Below are positions 1 to 8,034 of a stretch of DNA of 64,000 nt, one piece after another. Source of the stretch: Deltaproteobacteria bacterium (GTDB taxonomy: Bacteria > Myxococcota_A > Polyangia > Polyangiales > JADJMO01); contig JANYDK010000123.1 in assembly GCA_025363655.1 (NCBI GenBank), forward strand, positions 1-64,000, written 5' to 3'. Positions within the stretch are counted from its first letter, which is position 1, and each line of letters begins with the position of its first letter. The notes beneath the pieces were generated by a model. The model worked only from the letters and a program-made list of their open reading frames with translations. It did no database searches and was not told the origin of the DNA. The translations under genes were made by a program, and so were the position numbers.

Positions 1-124
1 CGCGGCCCTTGACCAGAGGGAACTCGCCGCCCTGGTACTTGCCCGAGATGAATCGAAGCGCGAACGCCCGACGCGCCGAGCCGGGTGCGGGAGGCGCTCC
101 GGTTTTTTGCTGCGAGGTATCCAT
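1..124 (-). CDS. FHA-domain protein, N-terminal fragment (cut by window edge)
   Basis: An ATG on the minus strand at 124 opens a frame that runs off the window start, giving 41 residues. After a Gln/Pro/Ala-rich leader it reads ALRFISGKYQGGEFPLVKGR, which resembles the first strands of a forkhead-associated (FHA) domain of the kind common in myxobacterial signalling proteins. FHA domains bind phosphothreonine peptides, usually downstream of Ser/Thr kinases. No clear Shine-Dalgarno sequence precedes the ATG. The gene is divergent from kdd. The rest of the protein, and so its full function, lies outside the window. Confidence 0.6.
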   Translation of the reverse strand, partial: MDTSQQKTGAPPAPGSARRAFALRFISGKYQGGEFPLVKGR

Positions 125-319
125 CGGGGGGAGTCGAGACCGCCAAAAACGAGGTTAACGGCCCGTGACACGGAGGGTCAAGAACTGCGGCGAAGGAGCC
201 CCTCGACCCGCGAGCCACCCAACGATACCGCGTTCGCGACACCCGACCAACTTTCCATGTGGGGTTCGCCGATCGGGCAGATTCCGCGGGGAAAGAGGCA
301 AGAGAAAGGCGACGCGACG

Positions 320-1384
320 ATGGCGACGGCGGATTCCCACGGGATGAACGAGCGCAAAGGGGAGCGATTCGGTGCCCATCGGGTCCTCGACCCGCGGGGG
401 TCACTGCCGCAGCCGGCGCGGCGCATCGACAACTCGTTCGAACTTTCCTGGGACAACGAAATCGAAGTCGACGTCGCCACGCTCAACATCGACGCCGCGA
501 GCTTCCGCCAAATCGAGGAGAGCGCAGGCACCAGCCCCGAGGCGATCTGCGCAGCGGTGAAGCAAATCGTCGATACGCGGGGAAAGCAGCACAATCCGGT
601 GACCGACTCCGGGGGCATGCTCCTCGGCACCGTCTCGCGCGTGGGCAGCGCGGTTCGAACCGAGGTCGCCGTGGGTGATCGGGTGGCCACGCTCGCGTCG
701 CTCTCCCTCACACCTCTCCGTATCGACGCCTTCGCCGACGTGCGCCGCGAGAGCGCGCAAATCGACGTCCGCGGCAAGGCGGTGATCCCCGACGGCGCCC
801 CCTTCGCGAAAATTCCAGCTGATTTCGCCGAGCGATTGGCCCTCGCGGTGCTCGACGTCGCCGGGGCGCCCATTCAGGTGGCGAGGCGCGCGAAGCCGGG
901 CATGGCGGTCGTGATCCTCGGTGCCGGCGGAAAATCTGGCGCGCTCTGCGCCGTCGAAGCGCGACGGCAGGTCGGCGCCAGCGGCAAGGTCTTCGGCCTC
1001 GAGTCGTACGCCAAGTACGCGAGCGACCTTCGCAGCCTCGGCGTTTGCGACGAGGTCATCGCCGGCGACGCCAAGGACGCGCTCGACGTCTACAAGAAGG
1101 TGCTCGCAGCCAACGGCGGCAACGAGGTCGATCTCGCGATCTGCTGCGTCAACGTCGAAGGCGCCGAGCTCCCCACCATCCTCCCGGTGAAGGACGGCGG
1201 GTGCGCCTACTTCTTCTCGATGACCACCTCGTTCGGTCGGGCTGCGCTCGGCGCCGAAGGGGTCGGCAAGGACGTCGAGCTGATCATCGGCAACGGCTAC
1301 GCCCGCGATCACGCGGCCTACGCGCTCGAATTGGTCCGCCGTGAAGAGAAGCTCCGGGCCTTGTTTTCCGCGCGATATGCATAA
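320..1384 (+). CDS. kdd: L-erythro-3,5-diaminohexanoate dehydrogenase
   Basis: Predicted NAD(P)-dependent oxidative deamination of 3,5-diaminohexanoate to 5-amino-3-oxohexanoate, a step of the anaerobic lysine fermentation (aminomutase) pathway. The N-terminal stretch FGAHRVLDPRG followed by LPQPARRIDN, then NLDAAS-like and RGKQHNPVTDSGGM blocks, match the family as I remember it. A Rossmann glycine motif (LGAGGKSG) lies near residue 200. The frame is open from 107, but the start at 320 (354 aa) has GAAAGG ten bases upstream and fits the usual family length of about 345-350. Other pathway genes (lysine aminomutases, 3-keto-5-aminohexanoate cleavage enzyme) are not next to it in this window. 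The gene is followed by an unrelated helicase. Confidence 0.87.
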   Translation: MATADSHGMNERKGERFGAHRVLDPRGSLPQPARRIDNSFELSWDNEIEVDVATLNIDAASFRQIEESAGTSPEAICAAVKQIVDTRGKQHNPVTDSGGMLLGTVSRVGSAVRTEVAVGDRVATLASLSLTPLRIDAFADVRRESAQIDVRGKAVIPDGAPFAKIPADFAERLALAVLDVAGAPIQVARRAKPGMAVVILGAGGKSGALCAVEARRQVGASGKVFGLESYAKYASDLRSLGVCDEVIAGDAKDALDVYKKVLAANGGNEVDLAICCVNVEGAELPTILPVKDGGCAYFFSMTTSFGRAALGAEGVGKDVELIIGNGYARDHAAYALELVRREEKLRALFSARYA

Positions 1385-1453
1385 ATCGTCTATCGATCGC
1401 GCCTCCGCACCGGCGCCGGGGAGCCCACTGCGCTATAGCGTCCGACCCCCCGA

Positions 1454-3100
1454 ATGACCGCCTTTCATCCCGAGCGCGCGCTCATCGTCCAGAGCGATCT
1501 CTCCGTCCTCGTCGAGGTCGACGCCCCCGACTATCCGCAGGCTCGCGCCTCCATCGCCGCCATCGCCGAGCTCGAAAAATCTCCCGAGCACGTCCACACG
1601 TATCGCATCACACCGCTCTCCATCTGGAACGCAGCCGCCGGTGGTCGCACCGCCGAGGACGCCAAAGCGGGCCTCGTGAAGCACGCCAAATACGACGTGC
1701 CGGCGACGGTGCTCGCGCAGGTCGACGAATTCTTCGGTCGTTGGGGGAAGGTCACGCTCGAGAAGGGCGCCGAGGACGGGGCCCTGGTGCTCGTCGTGCG
1801 CGAGAAGGCCGCCGAAGCTCGCGTGGGTCGCGACCCTTGGTTCGCCGAGCACACGGTGCCGATGGGCCCAGGAAGATGGGGCCTCGGGCTCCTCCACCGC
1901 GGTGAGGTGAAGCAGCGCGTCCTCAAGCTCGGATGGCCGGTCGACGATCGCGCCGGCGTCGCCGCGGGTGAAGCGCTCGACGTCTCTCTTCGTGGAGAGA
2001 TCTTCTCGCTCCGTCCCTATCAACAGCAGGCCGTCGACATCTTCCTCGACTCGGGTGGTCACGGCGTCGTCTGCCTTCCCTGCGGCGGTGGCAAGACGGT
2101 CGTCGCGCTCGCGACCATGGCGGCGCTGAAGACGCGCGCCCTCGTCCTCGTCACCGGGCACGAAGCGGCCGAGCAGTGGAAGCGCGAGCTCATCCTCAAG
2201 ACGAGCATCACCGCCGATCAAATCGGCGTGTATTCGGGGCAGGGCAAAGAGATCAAGCCCATCACCATCGCGACCTACAGCATCCTCACGAGCGGCGCCA
2301 AAACCAAGGCGATGAAGCACTTCGACCTCCTCGCGAAGGAGCCGTGGGGCGTCGTCGTCTACGACGAGGTGCACTTGCTCCCGGCGCCGGTCTTCCGTCT
2401 CTCGGCGGCATTGCAGGCGACGCGTCGACTCGGCCTCACGGCGACGCTGGTGCGCGAAGACGGACGCGAGGGCGACGTCTTCTCCCTCATCGGCCCCAAG
2501 CGCTTCGACATCCCCTGGCGCGATCTCGAAGCGATCGGCTTCATCGCCAACGCCCGCTGCATCGAGCGCCGCGTGGCGATGACCGACGATGCCCGCGAGA
2601 AGTGGGAGGGCGCCATCGATCAACACGAGCGCGCCCGTCTCGCCGCCGACAACCCTGGAAAAGACGAGGTCGTGCGTCAGCTGGTGCAGATGCACCAAGA
2701 CGATCAGATCCTCGTCATCGGCACCTACCTCGAGCAGCTGAAGCGGCTCTCCGAGGTCCTCGGCGCGCCGCTGCTCACCGGCGAAACGCCGCACAGCAAG
2801 CGTGAAGAGCTCTACGGCGCCTTCCGCAAGAACGAGCTGCGCGTGCTCGTCGTCTCGCGCGTCGCCAACTTCGCCATCGACCTGCCCGACGCCTCGGTGC
2901 TCATCCAAGTCGCCGGTACGTTCGGCTCTCGGCAGGAAGAAGCGCAGCGGCTCGGCCGTGTTTTGCGACCGAAGAAGCGCGGAGCGTGGTTCTACGCGCT
3001 CGTCTCGCAAGGCACCGAAGAGGTCGAGTGGGCGCGCAATCGCCAACGCTTCCTCGCCGAGCAGGGATACGGGTACGAAATCGAGGGGACGACGGAGTAA
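1454..3100 (+). CDS. XPB/Rad25-type DNA repair helicase (SF2)
   Basis: Bacterial homologue of the eukaryotic TFIIH helicase XPB: an ATP-dependent 3'-5' DNA translocase, presumably in nucleotide excision or related repair. Of 548 residues, roughly the first 180 form the N-terminal damage-recognition-like part. Walker A (PCGGGKT) lies near 210, the motif II box DEVH at 304-307, the XPB-specific RED motif (R-E-D) at about 334-336 just after LTAT, and motif VI (QRLGR) at 498-502. All catalytic motifs are intact. The next gene starts 8 bases downstream and encodes a helicase-associated protein, the same arrangement I recall from actinobacteria. The exact in vivo role in bacteria is poorly defined. 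Confidence 0.88.
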   Translation: MTAFHPERALIVQSDLSVLVEVDAPDYPQARASIAAIAELEKSPEHVHTYRITPLSIWNAAAGGRTAEDAKAGLVKHAKYDVPATVLAQVDEFFGRWGKVTLEKGAEDGALVLVVREKAAEARVGRDPWFAEHTVPMGPGRWGLGLLHRGEVKQRVLKLGWPVDDRAGVAAGEALDVSLRGEIFSLRPYQQQAVDIFLDSGGHGVVCLPCGGGKTVVALATMAALKTRALVLVTGHEAAEQWKRELILKTSITADQIGVYSGQGKEIKPITIATYSILTSGAKTKAMKHFDLLAKEPWGVVVYDEVHLLPAPVFRLSAALQATRRLGLTATLVREDGREGDVFSLIGPKRFDIPWRDLEAIGFIANARCIERRVAMTDDAREKWEGAIDQHERARLAADNPGKDEVVRQLVQMHQDDQILVIGTYLEQLKRLSEVLGAPLLTGETPHSKREELYGAFRKNELRVLVVSRVANFAIDLPDASVLIQVAGTFGSRQEEAQRLGRVLRPKKRGAWFYALVSQGTEEVEWARNRQRFLAEQGYGYEIEGTTE

Positions 3101-3108
3101 GCGAGACG

Positions 3109-5127
3109 ATGGCCACGGACGAGCCGCGATCGAGCAAAACACCTCGATCGAAGAAGAGCGCAACGCAGACTGCCGAGGTCGACGAAGCCGCACGCGCGCG
3201 CATCGAGACCGAGCTGCGCAACCATCTCGCCGGACGCGAGCCCGAGTTCGCCTCGGCGGTGCTCGCGCGCGTCCTCGGCACCACGGTCACCGCGGAAAAG
3301 AAGCCCGTCGACGCGTGGTTCGAAGCCGCCTCGCGTGGCCTCGTGGACGAACGCTCGCTCGATCAACGCGTCGAGAGCCTCTCCGAGATCGGCAAGGTCA
3401 GCCTCGCGCTCCTCGCCCGTCACCCTTGGTGGTCACGCAACGCGCTCGTGCAAGCGATCGCCCTCGCGCGCTCACCCGAAGTGGGCGACGACGCCTCGGT
3501 CGGCAGGTCGATCAGCGAAGTGCTGTCGCGGTGGCCGGTGCTCGTGCGCACGCACTCGTGGACGCGCACCGAAGAGCTCTCGCTCTTCGAACCGCTCGCC
3601 GCCCGCCTTCGTCCGCTCCTCGAAGGGACGCTGGCGATCGGTCGCGCGACGCTGACGCCGGCCCTCCCGCCCGTCGGTCTCGGACGCACGCTCCTCGCGC
3701 TCGCGCTCTTTCCGGGGCTCGTGGCGCAGCGTCGGCCGCGCCTCACGCGCTCGGGCGAGCTCCACGCCGCCGACGCGACCAAGCTCGAACGCGCGCTCGG
3801 CGAGGCCCGTGGGCTCTTCGCGACGTGGGATTCGCTGGGTGCCTTCGAAGAGGTCGACGGCGCGCTCGCGCCCATCGCGCCGCGCGTGAAGCGCCTCCTC
3901 GACGATCCAGGCGGCCTCGTCGCCGAGTTCCTCAAGCAGCGCCTCGGTGATCTCGGCTGGGCGCTCGCGTCGCTGGTCGCGCAGGCCGAGTCCGGTGAGC
4001 GTCTCGAGCTCGGGGCCTCGCTCCTCGCAGTGGGTGTACGTACCAACTTCTCCTTCGGCTTCGACGTTCCGAGCCTCGCCGCCCGCGTCGAACGCGACGA
4101 TTTACGCTTCGCTCCGCTGCTCTACGTCGACACCGCGAGCGACGCGATCGCGCTCCCGCCGGACGTGCGCGCCGCCATCCTCGGCCAACAGCTGGCGATG
4201 GGCCCGGCCGCCGTCGGCTACGTGCAACCCAACTACGAGGTGGTGTTGCCGCCGGGCGTGCCCCTCAGCGCCGCCTTCGTCATCGGCTGCGCAGCCGAGC
4301 TCGTGCATGTCGAAGCCGTCGCCCGCCTCAAGCTCACGCGCGAGAGCGTGCTCGCCGCGCGCAGCGTCGGGCTCGACGTCGAAGACGTGATTCAAGCCCT
4401 CGAGACGCTGAGTGGGCCTCGCGGTCTGCCTCCTGCGGTCAAGCACGCCATCGAAGAGTGGGGCGCGGCCGTCGGCGAAGCGCGCATTCGCACCGCCGTC
4501 GTGCTCGACCTCCGCGCCGCGCCGGCGTTGCTCGAAAAGGTCGCCGAGAAGCTCGCGCCGATCATCGTCGACAGGCCGACGCCGCGCCTGTTCATCCTCT
4601 CTCGCGCGCCGAGCCCGAAGGAGCTGGCGGTCCTTCGCGCGGCCGGCATCCTCACGCGCGCCGTCGCAGCCGCGGGCGGCAAGCCGCACGACTCGCACGA
4701 AGAGGCCGTCGTCGATCCTCCCGCCGGTCCTTGGCCGCTCGCGCCCCGCGCACGCCCGCGCGATCTTCGCGACGCGCTCGATCCGCACCGCGTCCTCGAT
4801 CTCGTGGAAGCCTCGCGACCGGGCAAGAAGGGCGGCGCGTCTCCGCCGTCCACCCGTGGCGCCATCGATCCCGACGACGGCGGTGAAAAACCGCTCGGTG
4901 CCGGCGTCGAAGAGGCGCTCGAAGAGAAGCGCACCGAGTGGGGCGCTCGTGCCGATTGGCTGCGCGCGCTGAGGCAAATCGTCGACTCGCCGCCCTTCCG
5001 CCGCGCCGCCGCGACCGCCGCCGGCGCCGTGCTCCTGGCCATTCGACGCGCGACCGAACCGCAACGTTTGCAACTCGAGGTCGCACGCATCGTGGCGGAG
5101 TCGTCGGTGCGTCGGGCGATCGATTGA
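3109..5127 (+). CDS. Helicase-associated protein, partner of XPB (Helicase_C_3-like)
   Basis: 672 residues, Ala/Leu/Arg-rich and predicted mostly helical, without signal peptide or membrane segment. The stretch around 364-430 (GYVQPNYEVVLPPG, then AELVHVEAVARLKLT and SVLAARSVGLDVEDV) resembles the XPB/Ssl2 N-terminal helicase-associated domain found in stand-alone bacterial proteins encoded beside XPB. The frame is open further upstream inside the helicase gene, but ATG 3109 with GGAG eleven bases before it is the natural start. The 8-base spacing implies cotranscription, and presumably a complex or accessory function, with the helicase. Function beyond that is unknown. Confidence 0.72.
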   Translation: MATDEPRSSKTPRSKKSATQTAEVDEAARARIETELRNHLAGREPEFASAVLARVLGTTVTAEKKPVDAWFEAASRGLVDERSLDQRVESLSEIGKVSLALLARHPWWSRNALVQAIALARSPEVGDDASVGRSISEVLSRWPVLVRTHSWTRTEELSLFEPLAARLRPLLEGTLAIGRATLTPALPPVGLGRTLLALALFPGLVAQRRPRLTRSGELHAADATKLERALGEARGLFATWDSLGAFEEVDGALAPIAPRVKRLLDDPGGLVAEFLKQRLGDLGWALASLVAQAESGERLELGASLLAVGVRTNFSFGFDVPSLAARVERDDLRFAPLLYVDTASDAIALPPDVRAAILGQQLAMGPAAVGYVQPNYEVVLPPGVPLSAAFVIGCAAELVHVEAVARLKLTRESVLAARSVGLDVEDVIQALETLSGPRGLPPAVKHAIEEWGAAVGEARIRTAVVLDLRAAPALLEKVAEKLAPIIVDRPTPRLFILSRAPSPKELAVLRAAGILTRAVAAAGGKPHDSHEEAVVDPPAGPWPLAPRARPRDLRDALDPHRVLDLVEASRPGKKGGASPPSTRGAIDPDDGGEKPLGAGVEEALEEKRTEWGARADWLRALRQIVDSPPFRRAAATAAGAVLLAIRRATEPQRLQLEVARIVAESSVRRAID

Positions 5128-5163
5128 GCAGAGCTGTCCGAAGTGCCACACTGGCGGGGCTAA

Positions 5164-6524
5164 ATGGCGGTTGAAAGACGTTCATTCTGGCTCGCCCTCG
5201 CCTCAATGAGCGTGCTCGTCGGGTGTCGCAACCTCGATTTCGACACCGCCTGCTCGCTCGATCCGGCTCGTTGCACTGGCGACAGCGAACCCGACACCGC
5301 CGATTCGTCGTCGAACGCGAACGATGTTTCAGACGCAAACGAGCTCCTCGACGTCGGAGACGTCGAGGAGACGAAAGACATGGCCGATGCCTGCACCGAG
5401 CCTGTCACCTGCCTCGGCGCGGACCGGATGCAGTGTGGCAAGGTCGTCGAAACCTGTGCGGTGAAGTGTGCGCCGGATGGATGCCTCAAAATCAAACAGC
5501 TCGTCTCTGGCGACCAAGCCATCTGCGCGCTCATGACGACAAGAGCGTCTGGTGTTGGGGAGACAACTCGAACGATGCGTGTGGCTTCGATTCTCTCACC
5601 GGCCTCGAAGTACTCGTTCCCACGCGAGTCACCGGCGTCATGGCCGAGCAGCTCGTGATGGGCAATTGGAGCGCCGCTGTCCGCCTCGCCGACGGCACCG
5701 TGTTCAAATGGGGTAAGCTCGGCGGCGAGGCGGCCATCGGACCTTCGATCGTGGCGGGCATCGCCGACGCGAAAGATCTCGTGATGGGGGACGGTTCAGC
5801 GTGCGTTCGCCTCAGCGGCGGCGCAGTCCAGTGTTGGGGCGAAAACGGCCAAGGCGAACTGGGCGACGGCACGACGACGATGCACCTCGGTCCGACGACG
5901 ATCGCCCCGCTCGCCGGCTTCACCGATCTCGCGCTCGGCTCTCTCTTCTCCTGTTCTCACAACGGTGGGAACGCCCAATGCTGGGGCCACAACGTCGGAG
6001 GCGTCCTCGGAGACAACACCACGAGCGCTCACTATCTACCAGCGGCGGTGGTGACGTCGACGAAGGGCACCCCGCTGATCGGCGTGAGCCAAATTTCCGC
6101 TGGCAACGAGTCGGCCTGCGCCATCGACTCCTACCGCGGCGGCGCCGTCCAATGCTGGGGCACGGGGCCGCTCGGCACTGGCGAAGCCAATCGCCTCTAT
6201 GCCAGCGACGTCAAAGGACTCGTCCGTGGCAACCTCGAAGTCGCTGTCTCGCTAGGTGGAAGGCACGCATGCGCGATCCTCGGCGATCGAACGGTGCAGT
6301 GTTGGGGCTCGAATCGTTTCGGTCAGCTCGGCGATGGGACGAAGACCGATCGGCCGACTCCAATCGCCGTCGAGGGACTGGATGGGACGAGCCACCTGGC
6401 GTTGGGAGTGGCCTATTCGTGCGCACTACGGTTGGACGGCACGGCGCGATGTTGGGGCACGGGATTGCTCGGTGATGGCACGAACGGCGAGCACCTCACG
6501 GCGATCAGTCCTCGATGGCCCTGA
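5164..6524 (+). pseudogene. RCC1-repeat lipoprotein with a single-base frameshift
   Basis: The first frame begins at ATG 5164 with a lipoprotein signal (VLVGC, Cys21), an Asp/Ser-rich stalk and a Cys-rich stretch, and reads correctly up to ICALM at 5533-5535. The next frame then carries DDKSVWCWGDN and six further RCC1-type units (CWGxxxxGxLGDGT pattern) to the TGA at 6522. One G inserted after ATG at 5535 would join the two halves into one protein of about 453 residues with seven repeats, enough for a closed seven-bladed propeller. The gene is therefore either recently inactivated or carries a sequence error. Uncorrected, translation ends at 5658. Likely an outer-surface protein of unknown ligand. 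Confidence 0.8.
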
Positions 6525-6946
6525 CACTGGACACAATATTCTACCATCGGCGGACTCCAGCCGTTCTGCACGAAATGTAAGTTGACGAAGCTCGTTGACG
6601 AGGCATACCGTCCGCGCCCCGCCGGCAATGCGGGTGGCTCCAAATCGCTGTGAAAAACAGCAGTGGAGCGCGAATGATGCCCCGTTACTTCAGCGACGGG
6701 GCGTCAGTGACCAGATCGGGCATGACCTCACCGTCACACCGAGCTGCGTCAAGAGATGAAGGTCTTGCGCTCATGCAACGGCCCTCTTCTCGGTCGAAGT
6801 GGGTGTCGACGCGCAACTGGCACGACCCTCGCTCAGACGACTCCGCTCCACCAAAACGCCGGGCCTCCCCTACCGATTCCCGGATTCGCATTTCGGTCTC
6901 ACTCGAGACCAACGTCTCAGCAAAGGCTCTCAGGAGGAAGTTGATT
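6525..6946 (+). other. Long non-coding leader between lipoprotein genes
   Basis: This 422-base stretch shows no convincing gene and looks less GC-rich than its surroundings. It contains a 7-bp hairpin (GCCCCGT at 6679-6685 pairing with ACGGGGC at 6696-6702) without a T-tract, and a tight 6-bp hairpin (GGTCTC / GAGACC at 6895-6910) about 20 bases before the strong Shine-Dalgarno AGGAGG of the next gene. It probably holds the promoter and a structured 5' leader for the lipoprotein genes downstream. No -35/-10 pair can be assigned with confidence. Confidence 0.4.
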
Positions 6947-7954
6947 ATGAAGACTGCATGGCTTGGGGTCTTTGCGGCCCTCGCACTGGTTGGCACTGGC
7001 TGTAGCTCGAGCTCGGGCGGTGGAACCGATCCGGCCAAGGACTCCGGCACTGCCGGCACGGACACGAACACGCCGGGAGTGGACGCGAACAAGGACGTCA
7101 TCGTCGTCGAAGGCGGCAAGACCGACTCGAAGACTGACTCGAAGACCGACACCGCGGCTGTCGTCGACGGCACCGTCGGCAAGGTCTGCACCGGCGACGC
7201 TGACTGCGACAAGACCGGCCTCAAGGTCAACCACTGCTCGAACGCGTTCTTCACGTCGGGTTCGCTCCTCCCGCAGCCCGTCTGCGTCGGTCTCGACAAC
7301 GACGACTGCGCGGCGAACGACGGCACCACCATCGTTTCCTGCGACAACGACCTCGGCGTTTGCCTCACCAGCGGCACGCACCAGCTCTGCTTCCCGGCTT
7401 GCTCCTTCGCGGACGACGGCGCGGCGCCGGCCGGCTGCAAGGGCAAGGACACCTGCAACGTCTACGGCTGGGGCGCGGACGCTGCCGGCAAGCTCCAGGG
7501 CGTTGGTTACTGCTTCGGCGGCTGCACCACCAACGACGACTGCAAGGCTGGCGACAAGTGCCAGGTCGAAGACGGTCTCTGCGTGAAGACCCCCACGGTC
7601 TACACGAAGAAGCCGGGCGACCCCTGCGGCAAGCCTGCCAAGACGACCGATCCGAGCGTCTGCAACTGCCTCTACACCACCGCTGCCCCGAGCACCGGCT
7701 ACTGCGCCAACTCCTGCAAGGTCGGCGGCGCGGCTTGCGGCACCGGCTTCACCTGCTCGCCTTCGCTCCCGCTCAAGGACCCGAAGGATGCGACCAAGAC
7801 CCTCTTCAGCAAGAACCCGACGGACATGTCGGGCTACTGCTTGAAGGATTGCGCCACGGACGCCGACTGTGCGGGCCTCAGCGCGTACTGCGACACCAAC
7901 GTCGTCGGTCTCGCGGCCGGCAAGGGCGTCTGCCAGGTCGGCACGAAGCCCTGA
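6947..7954 (+). CDS. Cys-rich surface lipoprotein, tandem paralogue 1
   Basis: 335 residues. A lipoprotein-type signal ends at GTGC (Cys19) and is followed by a Ser/Gly run, an Asp/Thr/Lys-rich stalk with short TDSK repeats near residues 65-75, then a domain with many evenly spaced cysteines (CTGDADC, CNVYGWG, GYCFGGC, CNCLY blocks), probably disulfide-bonded and exposed on the cell surface. The frame is open from 6650, but ATG 6947 with a perfect AGGAGG at 6932-6937 and the signal sequence fix the start. It is clearly paralogous to the next gene (matching Cys spacing, GVGYC and GYCLK blocks). No enzymatic motif is visible. Function unknown. Confidence 0.82.
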   Translation: MKTAWLGVFAALALVGTGCSSSSGGGTDPAKDSGTAGTDTNTPGVDANKDVIVVEGGKTDSKTDSKTDTAAVVDGTVGKVCTGDADCDKTGLKVNHCSNAFFTSGSLLPQPVCVGLDNDDCAANDGTTIVSCDNDLGVCLTSGTHQLCFPACSFADDGAAPAGCKGKDTCNVYGWGADAAGKLQGVGYCFGGCTTNDDCKAGDKCQVEDGLCVKTPTVYTKKPGDPCGKPAKTTDPSVCNCLYTTAAPSTGYCANSCKVGGAACGTGFTCSPSLPLKDPKDATKTLFSKNPTDMSGYCLKDCATDADCAGLSAYCDTNVVGLAAGKGVCQVGTKP

Positions 7955-7979
7955 TTTCGGCTTCGTTTCGATCGACTGG

Positions 7980-8019
7980 AGCCCCCGCGCCGCAAGGTTC
8001 GGGGGCTTCGGCCTTTTTT
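7980..8019 (+). terminator. Rho-independent terminator after first Cys-rich lipoprotein
   Basis: Perfect 8-bp stem AGCCCCCG (7980-7987) with CGGGGGCT (8000-8007), a 12-base loop, then TCGGCC and six T residues (8014-8019). The short gap between stem and T-tract makes it somewhat imperfect. It lies 25 bases after the stop codon of the upstream gene and abuts the ribosome-binding site of the next. Confidence 0.65.
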
Positions 8020-8025
8020 GGAAGG
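8020..8025 (+). promoter_or_regulatory. Ribosome-binding site deciding a TTG start
   Basis: GGAAGG lies nine bases before TTG 8035. No ATG or GTG lies in a suitable place before the signal sequence, so this site is the main reason for choosing the TTG start of the following lipoprotein. Confidence 0.5.
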
Positions 8026-8034
8026 TGGTGGCTC

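Noticed and set aside
107-319. Upstream extension of the kdd frame to ATG 107.
   Set aside because: It overlaps the divergent FHA gene, has no family-like sequence, and the internal ATG at 320 has a ribosome-binding site and gives the right length.
641-670. GGTTCGAACC resembling a tRNA T-loop.
   Set aside because: It lies inside kdd and there is no matching acceptor or anticodon structure. No tRNA or rRNA gene was found in the window.
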